This document shows positions 9,014-17,250 of a stretch of 64,000 nt of DNA, one piece after another; positions within the stretch are counted from its first letter, which is position 1; each line of letters starts with the position of its first letter. Under the pieces are notes generated by a model that was not told where the DNA came from, made no database searches, and worked only from the letters and a program-made list of their open reading frames with translations. A program made the position numbers and the translations under genes. Source of the DNA: CBDCFL01 sp965216135 (GTDB lineage: Bacteria; Pseudomonadota; Alphaproteobacteria; Rhodobacterales; Rhodobacteraceae). The stretch is taken from the NCBI GenBank assembly GCA_965216135.1, contig CBDCFL010000024.1, positions 310,001 to 374,000 of the forward strand, read 5' to 3'.

Positions 9014-9849
9014 GGCCTTACAAACTTAGCGCCGCCGCCGGATGTGCTGCTTAACGAGTGCACCGCCGGCCTGCCGCCCAGGCCTTGGTCACCCTGATCA
9101 TCCAGAAGGCGCAAAATGTCGGCCAGCGGACGTTCCAGATCGGTGCCGAGCGCGACCTGACGTCCGCGGATTTCGGTGGCCGATGAGATCACCGATACCA
9201 CCCGGGCCACGCCCGCCGCGTCGATGACGAAGACCGGTGCGCCGGACGAGCCGTGTTCCACCTCGCAGTCGAGCACCAGCACCCCCGAGCGGCGCGCCAG
9301 AACCCGGCAGGTTTCCTGCAATGCGGGCGTAATCTGGCGGTTGCTCCCGTAGGACACCACGCCAACCTCGGTGCCTTTGCGCGGGCGCGTGGCGGTCTCA
9401 AACGGCACGATGGACCCATTGCGAACCGGGCGCACCAGCCGCACCACGGCCAGATCGGTGGCAATCTTTCCCGATTGTTTGTCGGGGTCATAGTCGAAAT
9501 CGGGGTGCACGGATATCGCGGACGCCTGCCTTTCGGCGGTGGCATGGCCGCCCCTGAGGCCAGCGAGAAACTGTATCTTGGCGGGCGCGACCACCTGACC
9601 GGTGCGTGGATCGACCACACAATGGGCCGCCGTCAGCACGATGTCGGGGGCAATCAGCGCGCCGGTACAGAACATCCGGCCACCCACATTCAGGCGGCCG
9701 ACCGCTTCCCAGCCCCGGGCATCGTCGCCGGTGCGCAGCGCCTGCAGAGCCGGCCCGTCAGCCGCGGCAGTCGCGGCACACAGCGTCAAAGCCGCAAGGT
9801 GCGGAAGTATCGCGTTGAGGCGGGGCCAGATGCGCATCGGGCGCTTCAT
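9010..9849 (-). CDS. Secreted trypsin-like serine protease (S1), paralogue 2
   Basis: Upstream member of the tandem protease pair. ATG 9849 (MKRPMRIWPRLNAILPHLAA) gives a signal peptide with a hydrophobic core and an AAA-D cleavage region near residue 31. ATG 9837 is an alternative; the longer frame to 9891 uses TTG and gives a poor leader. The triad is His76 (LTAAHC), Asp132 (TDLAVV) and Ser202 (HGSSGAPVF). About 280 aa. Its last 4 bp overlap the start of paralogue 1. Both end in a short Ser/Gly-rich tail (SSTSGGGAKFVRP here, TSTSSGGALFLKP in the partner), a shared feature of unknown meaning. Confidence 0.87.
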   Translation of the reverse strand: MKRPMRIWPRLNAILPHLAALTLCAATAAADGPALQALRTGDDARGWEAVGRLNVGGRMFCTGALIAPDIVLTAAHCVVDPRTGQVVAPAKIQFLAGLRGGHATAERQASAISVHPDFDYDPDKQSGKIATDLAVVRLVRPVRNGSIVPFETATRPRKGTEVGVVSYGSNRQITPALQETCRVLARRSGVLVLDCEVEHGSSGAPVFVIDAAGVARVVSVISSATEIRGRQVALGTDLERPLADILRLLDDQGDQGLGGRPAVHSLSSTSGGGAKFVRP

Positions 9850-10570
9850 AGGCTTTGGCGAGGGCGGAAATATGGCATTTGGCTCAGCCAACTGAGGGCA
9901 TCGCGCGACCGCGGGCGGGCCCGCGACATATGAGGTCCGCGCTTTATGGTCCCGCGACGTCTTCCGTTTGTTCGGGTGACAAGCGGTGGAGGAGCGCCCA
10001 CCCGTCGCACCGGAGGTGCGCCACCAAACATTGGCATGCCTCCGGCATGACGGGGCGGTCGGGCGCTGCCCGGCGGCACGTGCCGTGCCTTGTCTCGGGC
10101 AAAGGCGCGCTTGTCACCGGTATTGGCGACCCAAGCCGGGACTCCGCAAGTCCGCAACGTGTGGCAGCGCAACCATCTACAACATCAACACCTTACCCCG
10201 GCGCCCACCCGCGGCCCGGCGCTGCCCAGCGGTGTTCGGACTGGCAAAATGCCGCTTTGGTTCCCAAATTTCTTGTTGCCACCGCAGCCAGGTGCTGCAG
10301 CCCGCCCGGAACAAGGCTCGCAGAGCCGCCGGGCAGCGCCCGACCGCCCCAGTGGGCGGGCGCTCCTCAACCACCTGCACACCCGAATGAACGCAAGATG
10401 TGGCGGCACCATAAAGCGCAGACCTCACCTGTAAAGGCACCCACCCGCGCTCTGGCGCTGCCCTCGGTTCCGATTGTAAAAAAAGGAGTCAGTGCCCGCG
10501 CAAATCAAATACTTGGCAGCGCAACCATCTACAACATCAACGCCTTAACCCCATGTCCACTTGCGAACAC
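9850..10570. repeat. Non-coding region made of dispersed repeats
   Basis: About 700 bp between the protease pair and glcF hold repeat copies instead of a gene. An inverted copy lies at about 9925-10115, a tail fragment at 10196-10245 and a forward copy at about 10310-10480. The family core reads GCCGGGCAGCGCCCGACCGCC, flanked by AACAAGGC and CATGCCGGAGGCATGCC. A separate exact 27-bp direct repeat (10163-10189 and 10515-10541; core GCAACCATCTACAACATCAA) is spaced 352 bp. Related copies occur at 23565-23700 and 61248-61405. Open frames through this region are low-complexity artefacts. Confidence 0.75.
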
Positions 10571-11851
10571 CTAGCCAATCGCTTTCGGTTTCGGCCCGCC
10601 GGTCGCCCAGTCCAAAAGCTCGACAGTATGCACCACCGGCACGCCCGTTCCTGAGGCGATCTGCATCATGCAGCCGATATTGCCGGTGGCGATAATCTCT
10701 GGTTTCACGGCTTTCAGGCTGGCGATCTTGCGGGCCTTTAACTGGCCTGCGATCACCGGTTGCAACAGATTGTAAGTGCCCGCAGAACCGCAGCACAGAT
10801 GACTGTCGGCAGGTTCGACCACCGTGAAACCGGCGCGTTTCAGCAAGACCTTGGGGGCGTCCTTGACCTGCTGGCCATGCTGAAGCGAGCAGGCGGCGTG
10901 ATAGGCGACGCGGTGGTTCAGTTTGCCAGGTGGCATGTCGAGCTTCATCAGCAACTCGCTGACATCCAGCGCCAGCGCGCTGATCTTCTTTGCATACTCA
11001 GCTAACGGGTCATTGCGGAACATATGGCCGTAATCCTTGACCGTGGTGCCGCAGCCTGAAGTGTTGATGACGATGGCGTCCAGCCCCTCGCCCCGCGCTT
11101 GGTCCATCCAGGCGGCGATATTGCGCGCCGCCGCGCCGTGGCTGTCGCGCGTACGGCCCATGTGATGGGTCAGCGCCCCGCAACAACCAGCACCCTTGGC
11201 CACCACAACCTCACAGCCGAGCCGGGTCAGCAGGCGGATCGTTGCATCATTGATGTCGGTATTGAGCGCCCTTTGCGCGCAGCCGGTCATCAGCGCGACA
11301 CGCATTTTTCGCGCGCCTATGGCCGGGAAGCTCTGCGGCGCGTCATTACGGCTGACCGGTGGAATGCGGCGCGGCGCCATGTCCAGCATTGCGCGCAGAC
11401 GCGGATCGGGGATCAGGCGGCGCACCGGCCGCGCCAGCTTGGCCGCGCGCAGCGCCAGCCGGAAGCGGCCCGGATAGGGTAGGATGCGCGCAAGCGCCCA
11501 GCGCAACAGCCGGTCCATCAAGGGCCGCTTGTAGGTGCGCTCAATATGGGCGCGGGCATGATCGACCAGATGCATGTAATGCACGTCCGATGGGCAGGTC
11601 GTCATGCAGGCCAGACAGGACAGGCAGCGGTCGATATGCTTGACGGTTTTTTCATCCGCCGGCCGGTCGTTTTCCAGCATGTCCTTGATCAGATAGATGC
11701 GCCCACGCGGGCTGTCCAATTCATCGCCCAGCACCTGATAGGTCGGACACGTCGCCGTGCAAAACCCGCAATGGACGCATTTGCGCAGGATTTCCTCAGA
11801 TCGCGCAGTGGCGGGGTCGCGCAGTTGCTCAGGCGTGAAATTGGTCTGCAT
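10571..11851 (-). CDS. glcF: Glycolate oxidase iron-sulfur subunit GlcF
   Basis: Electron-transfer subunit of the membrane-associated glycolate oxidase GlcDEF, which oxidises glycolate to glyoxylate. The 426-aa protein has two 4Fe-4S ferredoxin motifs, CVHCGFCTATCP (about 25-36) and CLSCLACMTTCP (about 77-88), followed by two cysteine-rich CCG domains (GAGCCGALTHH near 225, and SHLCCGSAGTY near 365) that bind further clusters or the quinone-side cofactor. The start codon overlaps the glcE stop by one base, so the two are coupled. It is the last gene of the glcD-glcE-glcF order. Confidence 0.95.
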   Translation of the reverse strand: MQTNFTPEQLRDPATARSEEILRKCVHCGFCTATCPTYQVLGDELDSPRGRIYLIKDMLENDRPADEKTVKHIDRCLSCLACMTTCPSDVHYMHLVDHARAHIERTYKRPLMDRLLRWALARILPYPGRFRLALRAAKLARPVRRLIPDPRLRAMLDMAPRRIPPVSRNDAPQSFPAIGARKMRVALMTGCAQRALNTDINDATIRLLTRLGCEVVVAKGAGCCGALTHHMGRTRDSHGAAARNIAAWMDQARGEGLDAIVINTSGCGTTVKDYGHMFRNDPLAEYAKKISALALDVSELLMKLDMPPGKLNHRVAYHAACSLQHGQQVKDAPKVLLKRAGFTVVEPADSHLCCGSAGTYNLLQPVIAGQLKARKIASLKAVKPEIIATGNIGCMMQIASGTGVPVVHTVELLDWATGGPKPKAIG

Positions 11852-12990
11852 CAGCCCATCAACCCCGTATTGAGGATGCCGTGCGGATCAAACTGGCGGC
11901 GGATGCCTTCGCTCTGGCGCGCAATAGGCGCAAGCGGCGGTTGAAACCGTGGCCATGCCGGTGGTGTCAGCGAATGAACCAGTGTCGCATGGCCAGCATA
12001 TACGCCAAGTTCAGCGCGCAAATCTTCGCCGTCCTCGCAGATGACCCAAATCAGACCGCCCCCCCAATCCAGATTATGGCGCCTGTCCTTGGGTAGCCGT
12101 GCCATCAATATAGGCGCATCAGACGGCTTGGCTGAGACCTTCCAAAGATCAAAGGGCGTGCCGTGGTGATCCTCAAGATCGCGGATCGAGCGCCATTGCA
12201 ACGCCACCCTTTCCGCTTCGCTCATCTCAGAAATCTCGAGACCCTGCCTGCCGGGCACCATCGGTTCCACCAGGTCACGCAGGCGTTCCAGGCGATAGGC
12301 CACAGATGCCTCAAACCCCTCAAGCCGCAGGAAAGTGATCGGATAACCACTCTCGGCGCGTGACGTATGATAGGCACCGGTGACTTCAAAGGGCGATCCG
12401 AGCGCTCGCGACATGATCGCCACCGCATCGCTGCCTTCGGGTCCGTAAATCATCAGACTGGCCTGCGTTTCCGGCTTGGGCAGCACCTTAAAGCTGACCT
12501 CGGAAATAATCCCCAGCGTGCCATGCGATCCTGCCAGCAGCTTCACCAGATCATAGCCGGTCACGTTCTTCATCACCCGGCCACCGTTTTTCACCAGGTT
12601 GCCGGACCCGTCCACAAACCGCACCCCCAGCAGGAAATCGCGCGCAGCACCGGCGCGCACCCGGCGCGGGCCACTGGCGTTTGTGGCGAATACTCCGCCA
12701 ATGGTCGAGGCACCCGCCGCCGCCGTCAGTCCGGCCAAATCGGGCGGCTCAAAGGCCAGCATCTGGCCCTCAGCTTCAAGCGCCGCCTCGACCTCGGCCA
12801 GCGGCGTGCCGGCGCGTGCAACCATGGTCAGCGCGCCGGGTTCGTAGAGCGTGATGCCGGTCATTCCGCTGGTCTCCAGCACCTCGCCGGTCACCGCAAG
12901 ACCGCGCGTGCCGCCACCACGAATACACAGCGGACCGGTTGCCGCCTTGATCATTTCGGCCAGCTCGGCCTCGGATGCGGGGCTCAGCAT
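11851..12990 (-). CDS. glcE: Glycolate oxidase FAD-binding subunit GlcE
   Basis: FAD-binding subunit of glycolate oxidase. From ATG 12990 the protein is 379 aa. The PCMH-type FAD domain is in the first 200 residues: the first glycine-rich FAD loop CIRGGGTRG is near residue 22, and GGVFATNASGPRR near 103 is the second contact. The C-terminal tail RRQFDPHGILNTGLMG is typical of the family. A longer frame reaches 13086, but it would overlap glcD; ATG 12990 with AGGA just upstream gives a 26-bp gap after the glcD stop. It ends in a 1-bp overlap with glcF. Confidence 0.93.
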   Translation of the reverse strand: MLSPASEAELAEMIKAATGPLCIRGGGTRGLAVTGEVLETSGMTGITLYEPGALTMVARAGTPLAEVEAALEAEGQMLAFEPPDLAGLTAAAGASTIGGVFATNASGPRRVRAGAARDFLLGVRFVDGSGNLVKNGGRVMKNVTGYDLVKLLAGSHGTLGIISEVSFKVLPKPETQASLMIYGPEGSDAVAIMSRALGSPFEVTGAYHTSRAESGYPITFLRLEGFEASVAYRLERLRDLVEPMVPGRQGLEISEMSEAERVALQWRSIRDLEDHHGTPFDLWKVSAKPSDAPILMARLPKDRRHNLDWGGGLIWVICEDGEDLRAELGVYAGHATLVHSLTPPAWPRFQPPLAPIARQSEGIRRQFDPHGILNTGLMG

Positions 12991-13016
12991 TCCTGCTTCT
13001 TCTTTTTCCAAGATAC

Positions 13017-14456
13017 TCAAAACTTCCGCGCCCGCCGCCGCGCCGAGGCCTGCAACGGAAATACCTTGGCCGGGTTCAGCAGCCATCCGGGGTCAAACAC
13101 ATCCTTGACGCGCATCTGTGCCTCCAGATCGGCCGTAGAAAACTGGCTGCCCATCAACTCGCGCTTTTCAACCCCAACCCCGTGTTCGCCGGTCAGACAG
13201 CCGCCGACCTCGACACAAAGCCGCAGGATCTCGGCTCCGAAGGCTTCGCATGTTTCCAGATCGCCGGGTTTGTTGGCGTCATACAGGATCAGCGGGTGCA
13301 GATTGCCGTCACCGGCGTGAAAGACATTGCCGACATCCAGCCCATATTCAGCCGACAACGTCTCGATCCGGTCCAACATGAATGGCAGTTTTGAAACCGG
13401 GATCGCGCCGTCCAGGCACATGTAATCGCTGATTTGGCCCATCGCCCCAAAGGCCGATTTGCGGCCCAGCCAGATGCGCGCGCTTTCTTCGTCCGAGCCG
13501 CTTTGACGCACCTCGACCGGATTGTGGCGCCGCGCAATCTCGATGATCCGGGACAGTTGAAAGTCAATTTCTTCGTCCGAGCCTTCGACCTCAACGATCA
13601 ACAATGCGGCGACATCCGGATAGCCCGCACCTGCATGGGCCTCGGTCGCGCGGATCACCGGGCGATCCATGAACTCAATCGCTACCGGCAATACCCCGGA
13701 TTTGATGATGTCGGACACACAAGCGCCCGCGACCGCGTTGGCCTCAAACGCAATCAGCACCGGACGCGCGCCTTCGGGCTTGGGCAGGATGCGCAGAATT
13801 GCCTCGGTGATCACGCCCAGCTGTCCCTCTGACCCACAGATCAGGCCCAGCAAATCCAGCCCGCCTGCATCCAGATGCGGCCCACCGATGTCGAGCACTT
13901 CGCCATCCATCGCCACCATCCTGACACCCAGCAGGTTGTTGGTCGTCACCCCGTATTTCAGGCAATGCGCACCGCCGGAATTGGTGGCGATGTTTCCGCC
14001 GATCGCGCAGGCCAGCTGGCTGGACGGATCGGGGGCATAGAAAAACCCGTCCGCTTCAACGGCGTCAGTCACCGACAGGTTGGTGCGCCCGGCTTGCACG
14101 CGGATGAAACGATTGGCGGTGTCAATTTCCAGCACGGCGTTCATCCGCGCGGCGCCCAACAGCACGCAATCCGCACTGGGCATCGCACCACCGGCCAGCG
14201 ATGTGCCTGATCCGCGCGGCACGACCGGCACGCCTTGGTCGTGGCAGATTTTGAGCACCGCAGCCACCTCTTGGGTGCTTGACGGCAGGACCACCGCCAG
14301 CGGCGGGCATCTGTAGGCGGTCAGCGCGTCGCATTCATAGGCGCGGGTCTCAACGGGATCGTCGATGACGGCGTCGCCGGGCAGCACGGCGCGCAGGCGG
14401 GCAACGATCTGCGCCTTTCTGGCCAGAATGGCGGGCGAGGGGGCGGGCATCTGCAT
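13017..14456 (-). CDS. glcD: Glycolate oxidase catalytic subunit GlcD
   Basis: Catalytic FAD subunit, first gene of glcDEF. It is about 479 aa from ATG 14456 (MQMPAPSPAILARK); ATG 14450 is an alternative. The PCMH FAD domain carries VPRGSGTSLAGGAMP (near residue 80) and ACAIGGNIATNSGGAHCLKYG. The FAD-oxidase C-terminal domain contains FHAGDGNLHPLI and CLTGEHGVGVEKRELM, the substrate/metal histidine motifs of the GlcD/D-lactate dehydrogenase family. The operon feeds 2-carbon glycolate into central metabolism. D-2-hydroxy acid oxidation by paralogues is possible, but the adjacent glcE and glcF settle the assignment. Confidence 0.94.
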   Translation of the reverse strand: MQMPAPSPAILARKAQIVARLRAVLPGDAVIDDPVETRAYECDALTAYRCPPLAVVLPSSTQEVAAVLKICHDQGVPVVPRGSGTSLAGGAMPSADCVLLGAARMNAVLEIDTANRFIRVQAGRTNLSVTDAVEADGFFYAPDPSSQLACAIGGNIATNSGGAHCLKYGVTTNNLLGVRMVAMDGEVLDIGGPHLDAGGLDLLGLICGSEGQLGVITEAILRILPKPEGARPVLIAFEANAVAGACVSDIIKSGVLPVAIEFMDRPVIRATEAHAGAGYPDVAALLIVEVEGSDEEIDFQLSRIIEIARRHNPVEVRQSGSDEESARIWLGRKSAFGAMGQISDYMCLDGAIPVSKLPFMLDRIETLSAEYGLDVGNVFHAGDGNLHPLILYDANKPGDLETCEAFGAEILRLCVEVGGCLTGEHGVGVEKRELMGSQFSTADLEAQMRVKDVFDPGWLLNPAKVFPLQASARRRARKF

Positions 14457-14529
14457 CGGCGGTGAGCCTGTCAGGAAAATGGCAAAGATATTTAGCCAAT
14501 CAAAAACTGCCATAGCAGCCAATGCTCAT

Positions 14530-14546
14530 CAAGCCCTGCGGGCTTT
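14530..14546 (+). terminator. Short GC hairpin with T-rich tail
   Basis: AAGCCC-TGC-GGGCTT followed by TCTTC forms a small stem-loop with a weak T run, reading on the plus strand. It lies upstream of glcD in intergenic DNA and belongs to a short palindromic element that recurs near 34837-34892. It may be a repeat and not a working terminator. Confidence 0.3.
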
Positions 14547-14617
14547 CTTCGCTGAAGGCGCCAAGAGCGCCCGAAGGAAGCGATGAACGCAGCGGTTCAT
14601 GCGTATTGCGCGCCAGG

Positions 14618-14865
14618 GATCGCGTTAGACGCTCAGTCATCCCGACACCGGCTGGGAGCATTATGCAAATCAATGGCGCGTTTATCGCCCGGACGAAACC
14701 CAGATCGCAGAGCGCATTCAGGCCCATCCGCACCTGAACGAGCAGCCGTTCACGCGATCGACGCCGTTTGCCGCGCTTGGCGGGATATCCGAGGTTACCA
14801 TCGTTGCCGGCTGCACGGATGGCGATTTGTCGCAAGCCTTCGTGCTATCGCTTGCGCCCGAATAG
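14618..14865 (+). pseudogene. C-terminal remnant of a conserved small protein, no start codon
   Basis: After an in-frame TAG near 14615-14617 this frame reads TLSHPDTGWEHYANQWRVYR, then DETQIAERIQAHPHLNEQPFT, and ends FVLSLAPE at TAG 14863-14865. It has coding-like composition, with no ATG, GTG or TTG near its beginning. I recall a Rhodobacterales family of small exported proteins with a motif like HPDTGWDHYAD and PHVxEQPFTRS; here only the last 75-80 residues remain and the signal peptide half is gone. The 3' end overlaps the convergent DUF1523 gene by about 20 bp. The function of the family is unknown to me. Confidence 0.6.
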
Positions 14866-15507
14866 CCGCCCCCAGAACCCGCGCGCTTTGGAGCTGGCGG
14901 CGTCGGCAGCATCACCGACGCCTTCAAGCACCGGGTCAATAGACCGCTGGCGGAACTGCCGCCACATGGCGCGCAATGTCAGCCAGGCGATGACCAGGAA
15001 GACAAAGAAAAAGATGTTGAACCAGGGGATGATCGTCTGATCCGGCCCGTCGATGGGGCGGATGCCAATGCCATTGGGAAATATCGTGAAAAACCGGTTG
15101 CGCCAGCCGTAATGGGTGATCACCACCCACTGTTCGGTGCCCGGCGGCGAGATATTGGCGCTGGCTTCGGCCTGCAGATCGGATGAGTCGAACTTGAAAT
15201 ACGGCGGCCAGATAAAGCCGGTATCTTCATTGCGGAAAACCATGATCTTCTCGGCTTCGTGCGGAATGAAACCCAGCAGGAAAGTCTTGCGTTTGGTTGT
15301 ATGGATCAGCCGAATGTCGCGGGTCGCCAGTTCGGCATTACCGCTATCGGCCTGAGCAAAGAACAGCCGGTTAAAACTGCTGAAATCCATGCGGATAACC
15401 TCAGTCGAAGAGATTTTGGCAATATCATGCTGGGGCAGCACGTAATGGAACAGGCCGGCCACCAGGACGATCACGGCGATGCGCAGGGTTCGGGTTACAT
15501 ATCTCAT
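14845..15507 (-). CDS. DUF1523 family membrane-anchored protein
   Basis: About 220 aa from ATG 15507 (MRYVTRTLRIAVIVLVAGLF). One N-terminal transmembrane or signal-anchor segment (5-22), then a periplasmic-looking domain with NEDTGFIWPPYFKFDSSDLQ and HYGWRN, a second transmembrane helix near 160-180 (IPWFNIFFFVFLVIAWLTL) and a basic cytoplasmic tail. These motifs match DUF1523, a family largely confined to Rhodobacterales with no assigned function. It is the last gene of the long minus-strand operon starting at 22996, 12 bp after the preceding small membrane protein. The earlier TTG at 15516 is a poorer start. Confidence 0.8.
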   Translation of the reverse strand: MRYVTRTLRIAVIVLVAGLFHYVLPQHDIAKISSTEVIRMDFSSFNRLFFAQADSGNAELATRDIRLIHTTKRKTFLLGFIPHEAEKIMVFRNEDTGFIWPPYFKFDSSDLQAEASANISPPGTEQWVVITHYGWRNRFFTIFPNGIGIRPIDGPDQTIIPWFNIFFFVFLVIAWLTLRAMWRQFRQRSIDPVLEGVGDAADAASSKARGFWGRLFGRKR

Positions 15508-15519
15508 ATCTCGCAAGCC

Positions 15520-15798
15520 TCAGTTTGAATTGGTGATGAAAAGCGCAGCAATGACCAGCGCGGTCGGAATGACATAGACCAGCCAGATCAGTTTGCGCCG
15601 CAGCCCGGATTGGTATTCCTCCATGCCCTGACGCAAAAACTCTTCTCGCTCCGCGCCGTCATCGTCTGAGCTGTGCTCGGCGGCCCATTCATTTTCCAGC
15701 CGTTCACGCCGCACCGAGCGTGAATAGACCGAGATCGCCCAATAAACGATGGTCATGGCGATGAGCCCAAAAATGATTAGACGGAAAAGTGCGATCAT
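15520..15798 (-). CDS. Small two-helix membrane protein
   Basis: A 92-aa protein from ATG 15798, which has GGAGG 6 nt upstream. Two hydrophobic helices (MIALFRLIIFGLIAMTIVYW at the N-terminus and LIWLVYVIPTALVIAALFI at the C-terminus) flank a charged, acidic loop rich in Glu/Arg (RRERLENEWAAEHSSDDDGA). The family is not recognised. It overlaps the upstream DUF6638 gene by 4 bp (ATGA) and precedes DUF1523, so it is a translationally coupled member of the operon and probably an inner-membrane partner of those proteins. Confidence 0.7.
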   Translation of the reverse strand: MIALFRLIIFGLIAMTIVYWAISVYSRSVRRERLENEWAAEHSSDDDGAEREEFLRQGMEEYQSGLRRKLIWLVYVIPTALVIAALFITNSN

Positions 15799-17132
15799 CG
15801 TTCCCTCCTGACCCGGCCCCACGGCCCGACCCTGTCGATCAGCGTGTCGCGTTGCCGCCGCACCGGTTCACCTTCGCCAAACAGCATGGCGCGCGCGCCG
15901 TCGGCATCTTTCTGCACTTCGCGGGCCAGAAATTCGGCGACATAAGCGCGCTTGGCTTCCGGCCAGCCCCGATACGTCGAATAGAACAGCTCTTTGTGGC
16001 ACAGATATAGCTGACGGATATCCAGCGGGCAAAGCTCGGCCAGCAATTGGTTGACCAGATCGCGCGCAGGCCCGGGCGTGGCGCGCAGGCTATAGAAATA
16101 GGCCGGGTGGTCGGACCTGAGCGACGGCCAGTCGCCGCTGCCCTCGGTCCAGCGCTTAAGGTCCAGAAGTGCCCGGAATTCGCGCGGCAGGCTGGCACCG
16201 AGGGCTTGCGCCACCTTGCGCAGATCGGCCCGCGTGCCGTCGCCGATGGGCAGGCCATGGGTGGCCGCCGCATCGACAAGGATAAAGTCGAGCTTCTGGC
16301 CCAGAACGCTGGCTGCATCATTGCCGCGCACCCGAACGATTGGTTCGGCCAGATTGTTCAGCTGCAGGAACCGCGCAATCTGGTTGTGGTCGGAAAGGTG
16401 GAGCGTATAGGCGATGGGCAGAACGCCCAGCGCTTCTTTGGCATTTACGCTGATCGCGGCGGGGTGATCGACCGAGCGGAACAGGTAAAGCCCGCCGAAA
16501 TGCGCCGTCCAGTAATCGACCATCTCGGTGGTCAAGGGTTTCAGCGCGATCGGGTTGTGGGTGACATCGCCGGTGGTCTTGGCCAGTTCGATCATCCCAG
16601 CGATCAGCACATCGTCCCACCAGGCATCGGGCTCGGATTTGAAGGTCTCGATTTTTTCGGCCAGCTTGCGGGCTTGCGTGACGTGGCTTTCGGTAGTGTC
16701 GGCCTCGACCCTGATGCGGCGGATGTCGAACAGGCGCTCTGGCGTGGCGAGGTCAAAGACCGAGTTGGCCAGTTCGCCCGCCACCGCGTCGCGCGTGGTG
16801 AGCGCGAAAAGTTCCGCCTCGTTGGTGGTGATGAAGGTTTCCAGGATGCCGCGCGTGGCCGAGAATTTGGCGTTGAGCAGAGGCGCGTCTTTTTGGGCGG
16901 TCGACAGCAGGATGAACTGGCGGTTGACGCCGTTGGGGTTGAGGTAGAGATCGTCGTTGAGCTCGGCCCCGATCTCGGGCGAATAGCCGGAAATGTCGAT
17001 GTGGAAATCCAGCAGAGCGGTCTGCTTGCCGGTCAGTTTCTTCAGCGCCCGGTTATAGCGCGCCACCAGCGCCGGCGTGTCGACCAGCACGAGGTTGCCG
17101 AACATCAGGCCAAGGCGGATGAGGCGGTTCAT
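15795..17132 (-). CDS. DUF6638 family protein
   Basis: A 445-aa soluble-looking protein from ATG 17132 (MNRLIRLGLMFGNLVLVD), with GAGG about 8 nt upstream. There is no signal peptide, transmembrane helix, or nucleotide-binding motif that I can see. I recognise it as the Rhodobacterales protein catalogued as DUF6638; no biochemical function is known. It sits between a small membrane protein gene (120 bp upstream) and another that it overlaps by 4 bp (15795-15798). Co-occurrence with the AAA ATPase in this operon suggests a role as a structural partner or client of that ATPase; this is inference. Confidence 0.7.
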   Translation of the reverse strand: MNRLIRLGLMFGNLVLVDTPALVARYNRALKKLTGKQTALLDFHIDISGYSPEIGAELNDDLYLNPNGVNRQFILLSTAQKDAPLLNAKFSATRGILETFITTNEAELFALTTRDAVAGELANSVFDLATPERLFDIRRIRVEADTTESHVTQARKLAEKIETFKSEPDAWWDDVLIAGMIELAKTTGDVTHNPIALKPLTTEMVDYWTAHFGGLYLFRSVDHPAAISVNAKEALGVLPIAYTLHLSDHNQIARFLQLNNLAEPIVRVRGNDAASVLGQKLDFILVDAAATHGLPIGDGTRADLRKVAQALGASLPREFRALLDLKRWTEGSGDWPSLRSDHPAYFYSLRATPGPARDLVNQLLAELCPLDIRQLYLCHKELFYSTYRGWPEAKRAYVAEFLAREVQKDADGARAMLFGEGEPVRRQRDTLIDRVGPWGRVRRER

Positions 17133-17250
17133 TGTCCGACCTCGGGAGCTGCGCGTGCGGAAATCTCGCAAACCCGCGCCACGCCCGCCACACGCGGGGC
17201 GGGCCTATGATCTGCAAAGCAGATCAATTGGGGACATCCAAGCACTGCTT

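Noticed and set aside
16047..17210. 387-aa plus-strand frame
   Set aside because: Antisense shadow of the DUF6638 gene with low-complexity Gly/Arg/Gln content.
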